Positions 6,536 through 6,810 of a stretch of DNA of 6,810 nucleotides are shown in pieces. Every line of letters begins with the position of its first letter. The first letter of the stretch is position 1. The notes under the pieces were generated by a model. It was not told the origin of the DNA and searched no databases. It saw only the letters and a program-made list of their open reading frames with translations. This stretch comes from Verrucomicrobiota bacterium. Lineage in GTDB: Bacteria; Verrucomicrobiota; Verrucomicrobiia; Opitutales; Seribacteraceae. The DNA is taken from positions 1-6,810 of the forward strand of contig JAURNO010000209.1 in assembly GCA_030830145.1 (NCBI GenBank), in the 5' to 3' direction. Made by a program: the position numbers and the translations under genes.

Positions 6536-6547
6536 GCATTGACTTAC

Positions 6548-6810
6548 ATGAATCTATCCCATCTTGCGAATCTTCGCATACTGGACCAACCGGTGTATCA
6601 ACCTGGCAAGCCTATCGAGCAAGTCGCCCGAGAACATGGCTTCAAGCCGGAAGAGGTCTGCAAACTCGCTTCGAACGAGAACCCCTGGGGCGCCTCTCCC
6701 ACTGCACTGAAAGCCGGCAAGGTGGCGCTTGAATCCGTTTTTCTTTACCCAGAAGGAAGCGGTTTGGATCTTAGAGAAAAACTTTCCCAATACCATGGAC
6801 TCGATTCCAA
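6548..6810 (+). CDS. hisC: Histidinol-phosphate aminotransferase, N-terminal part (3' truncated by window edge)
   Basis: The first 87 codons of a class I/II PLP-dependent aminotransferase are present. HisC transfers an amino group from glutamate to imidazole-acetol phosphate in histidine synthesis. The N-terminal family signature is clear: YQPGKPIEQVAREHG (17-31), the KLASNENPWG motif (39-48) and YPEGSG (67-72) followed by LREKLSQYHG. The PLP-binding lysine and the rest of the large domain lie beyond the window. The ATG at 6548 is chosen because it gives the usual distance to YxPGKP. An in-frame TTG at 6539 is bounded by a TAG at 6530-6532 and would add only three residues. No Shine-Dalgarno sequence precedes the ATG. 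Related aminotransferases share these motifs, but the YxPGKPIEEVxRE opening is most typical of HisC. Confidence 0.88.
   Translation, partial: MNLSHLANLRILDQPVYQPGKPIEQVAREHGFKPEEVCKLASNENPWGASPTALKAGKVALESVFLYPEGSGLDLREKLSQYHGLDS

Larger units (their letters stand above)
6459..6547. promoter_or_regulatory. Divergent intergenic region between the RmlD-like gene and hisC
   Basis: This 89-base AT-rich gap is the longest non-coding stretch in the window and should hold the promoters of both flanking genes. On the - strand, AAGG lies seven bases before the TTG start of the RmlD-like gene, a modest ribosome binding site. On the + strand, two sigma-70-like hexamer pairs precede hisC and are listed separately. 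A GGAGG at 6513-6517 sits 30 bases before the hisC ATG, too far to act as its Shine-Dalgarno sequence. I see no attenuator-like run of histidine codons and no terminator hairpin here. Confidence 0.5.

Noticed and set aside
1..6810. Mobile element, CRISPR array, tRNA or defence system
   Set aside because: No direct-repeat array, transposase-like or integrase-like reading frame, tRNA-like cloverleaf or nuclease motif was recognised; all gene-length space is taken by metabolic and RNA-modification genes.

Overview
The window is a gene-dense stretch of bacterial chromosome with near-balanced base composition. It holds six complete protein genes, a truncated gene at each edge, and no gap longer than about 90 bases. 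I see no RNA gene, insertion sequence, CRISPR array or phage gene. The combination of an olefin-pathway OleC/OleD pair, starts that mostly lack Shine-Dalgarno sequences, and GTG/TTG starts would fit a lineage such as Verrucomicrobiota (Opitutales-like). That assignment is an inference from gene content, not something the sequence proves.

Left block, + strand (1-2713): the last 20 codons of a thioredoxin reductase (trxB) are followed after 21 bases by oleC and, 19 bases later, oleD. OleD reduces the beta-ketoacid made by OleA, OleC closes the resulting beta-hydroxyacid to a beta-lactone, and OleB (not in this window) removes CO2 to give a long-chain cis-olefin. The OleC and OleD identifications rest on several family-specific motifs and are strong.

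Centre block (2717-4800): two RNA methyltransferases stand head to head. A SpoU/TrmH-type 2'-O-ribose methyltransferase lies on the - strand, ending 3 bases from oleD. A TrmA/RlmD-type uracil-C5 methyltransferase with a TRAM domain and a complete set of Fe-S cysteines lies on the + strand. Their starts are only 26-56 bases apart.

Right block (4778-6810): a two-gene - strand unit encodes an RmlD-like NAD(P)-dependent sugar-nucleotide reductase family protein and a short lipoate/octanoate transfer protein. The latter overlaps the 3' end of the uracil methyltransferase gene by 23 bases. An 89-base divergent intergenic region then leads into the first 87 codons of hisC (histidinol-phosphate aminotransferase), which runs off the right edge.

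Most of the window is housekeeping (redox, RNA modification, lipoylation, histidine synthesis). The specialised part is the oleC-oleD pair. I found no convincing undescribed system. The points most worth checking are the split olefin locus, the LipM-like cysteine in the short lipoyl protein, and the consistent lack of Shine-Dalgarno sequences.
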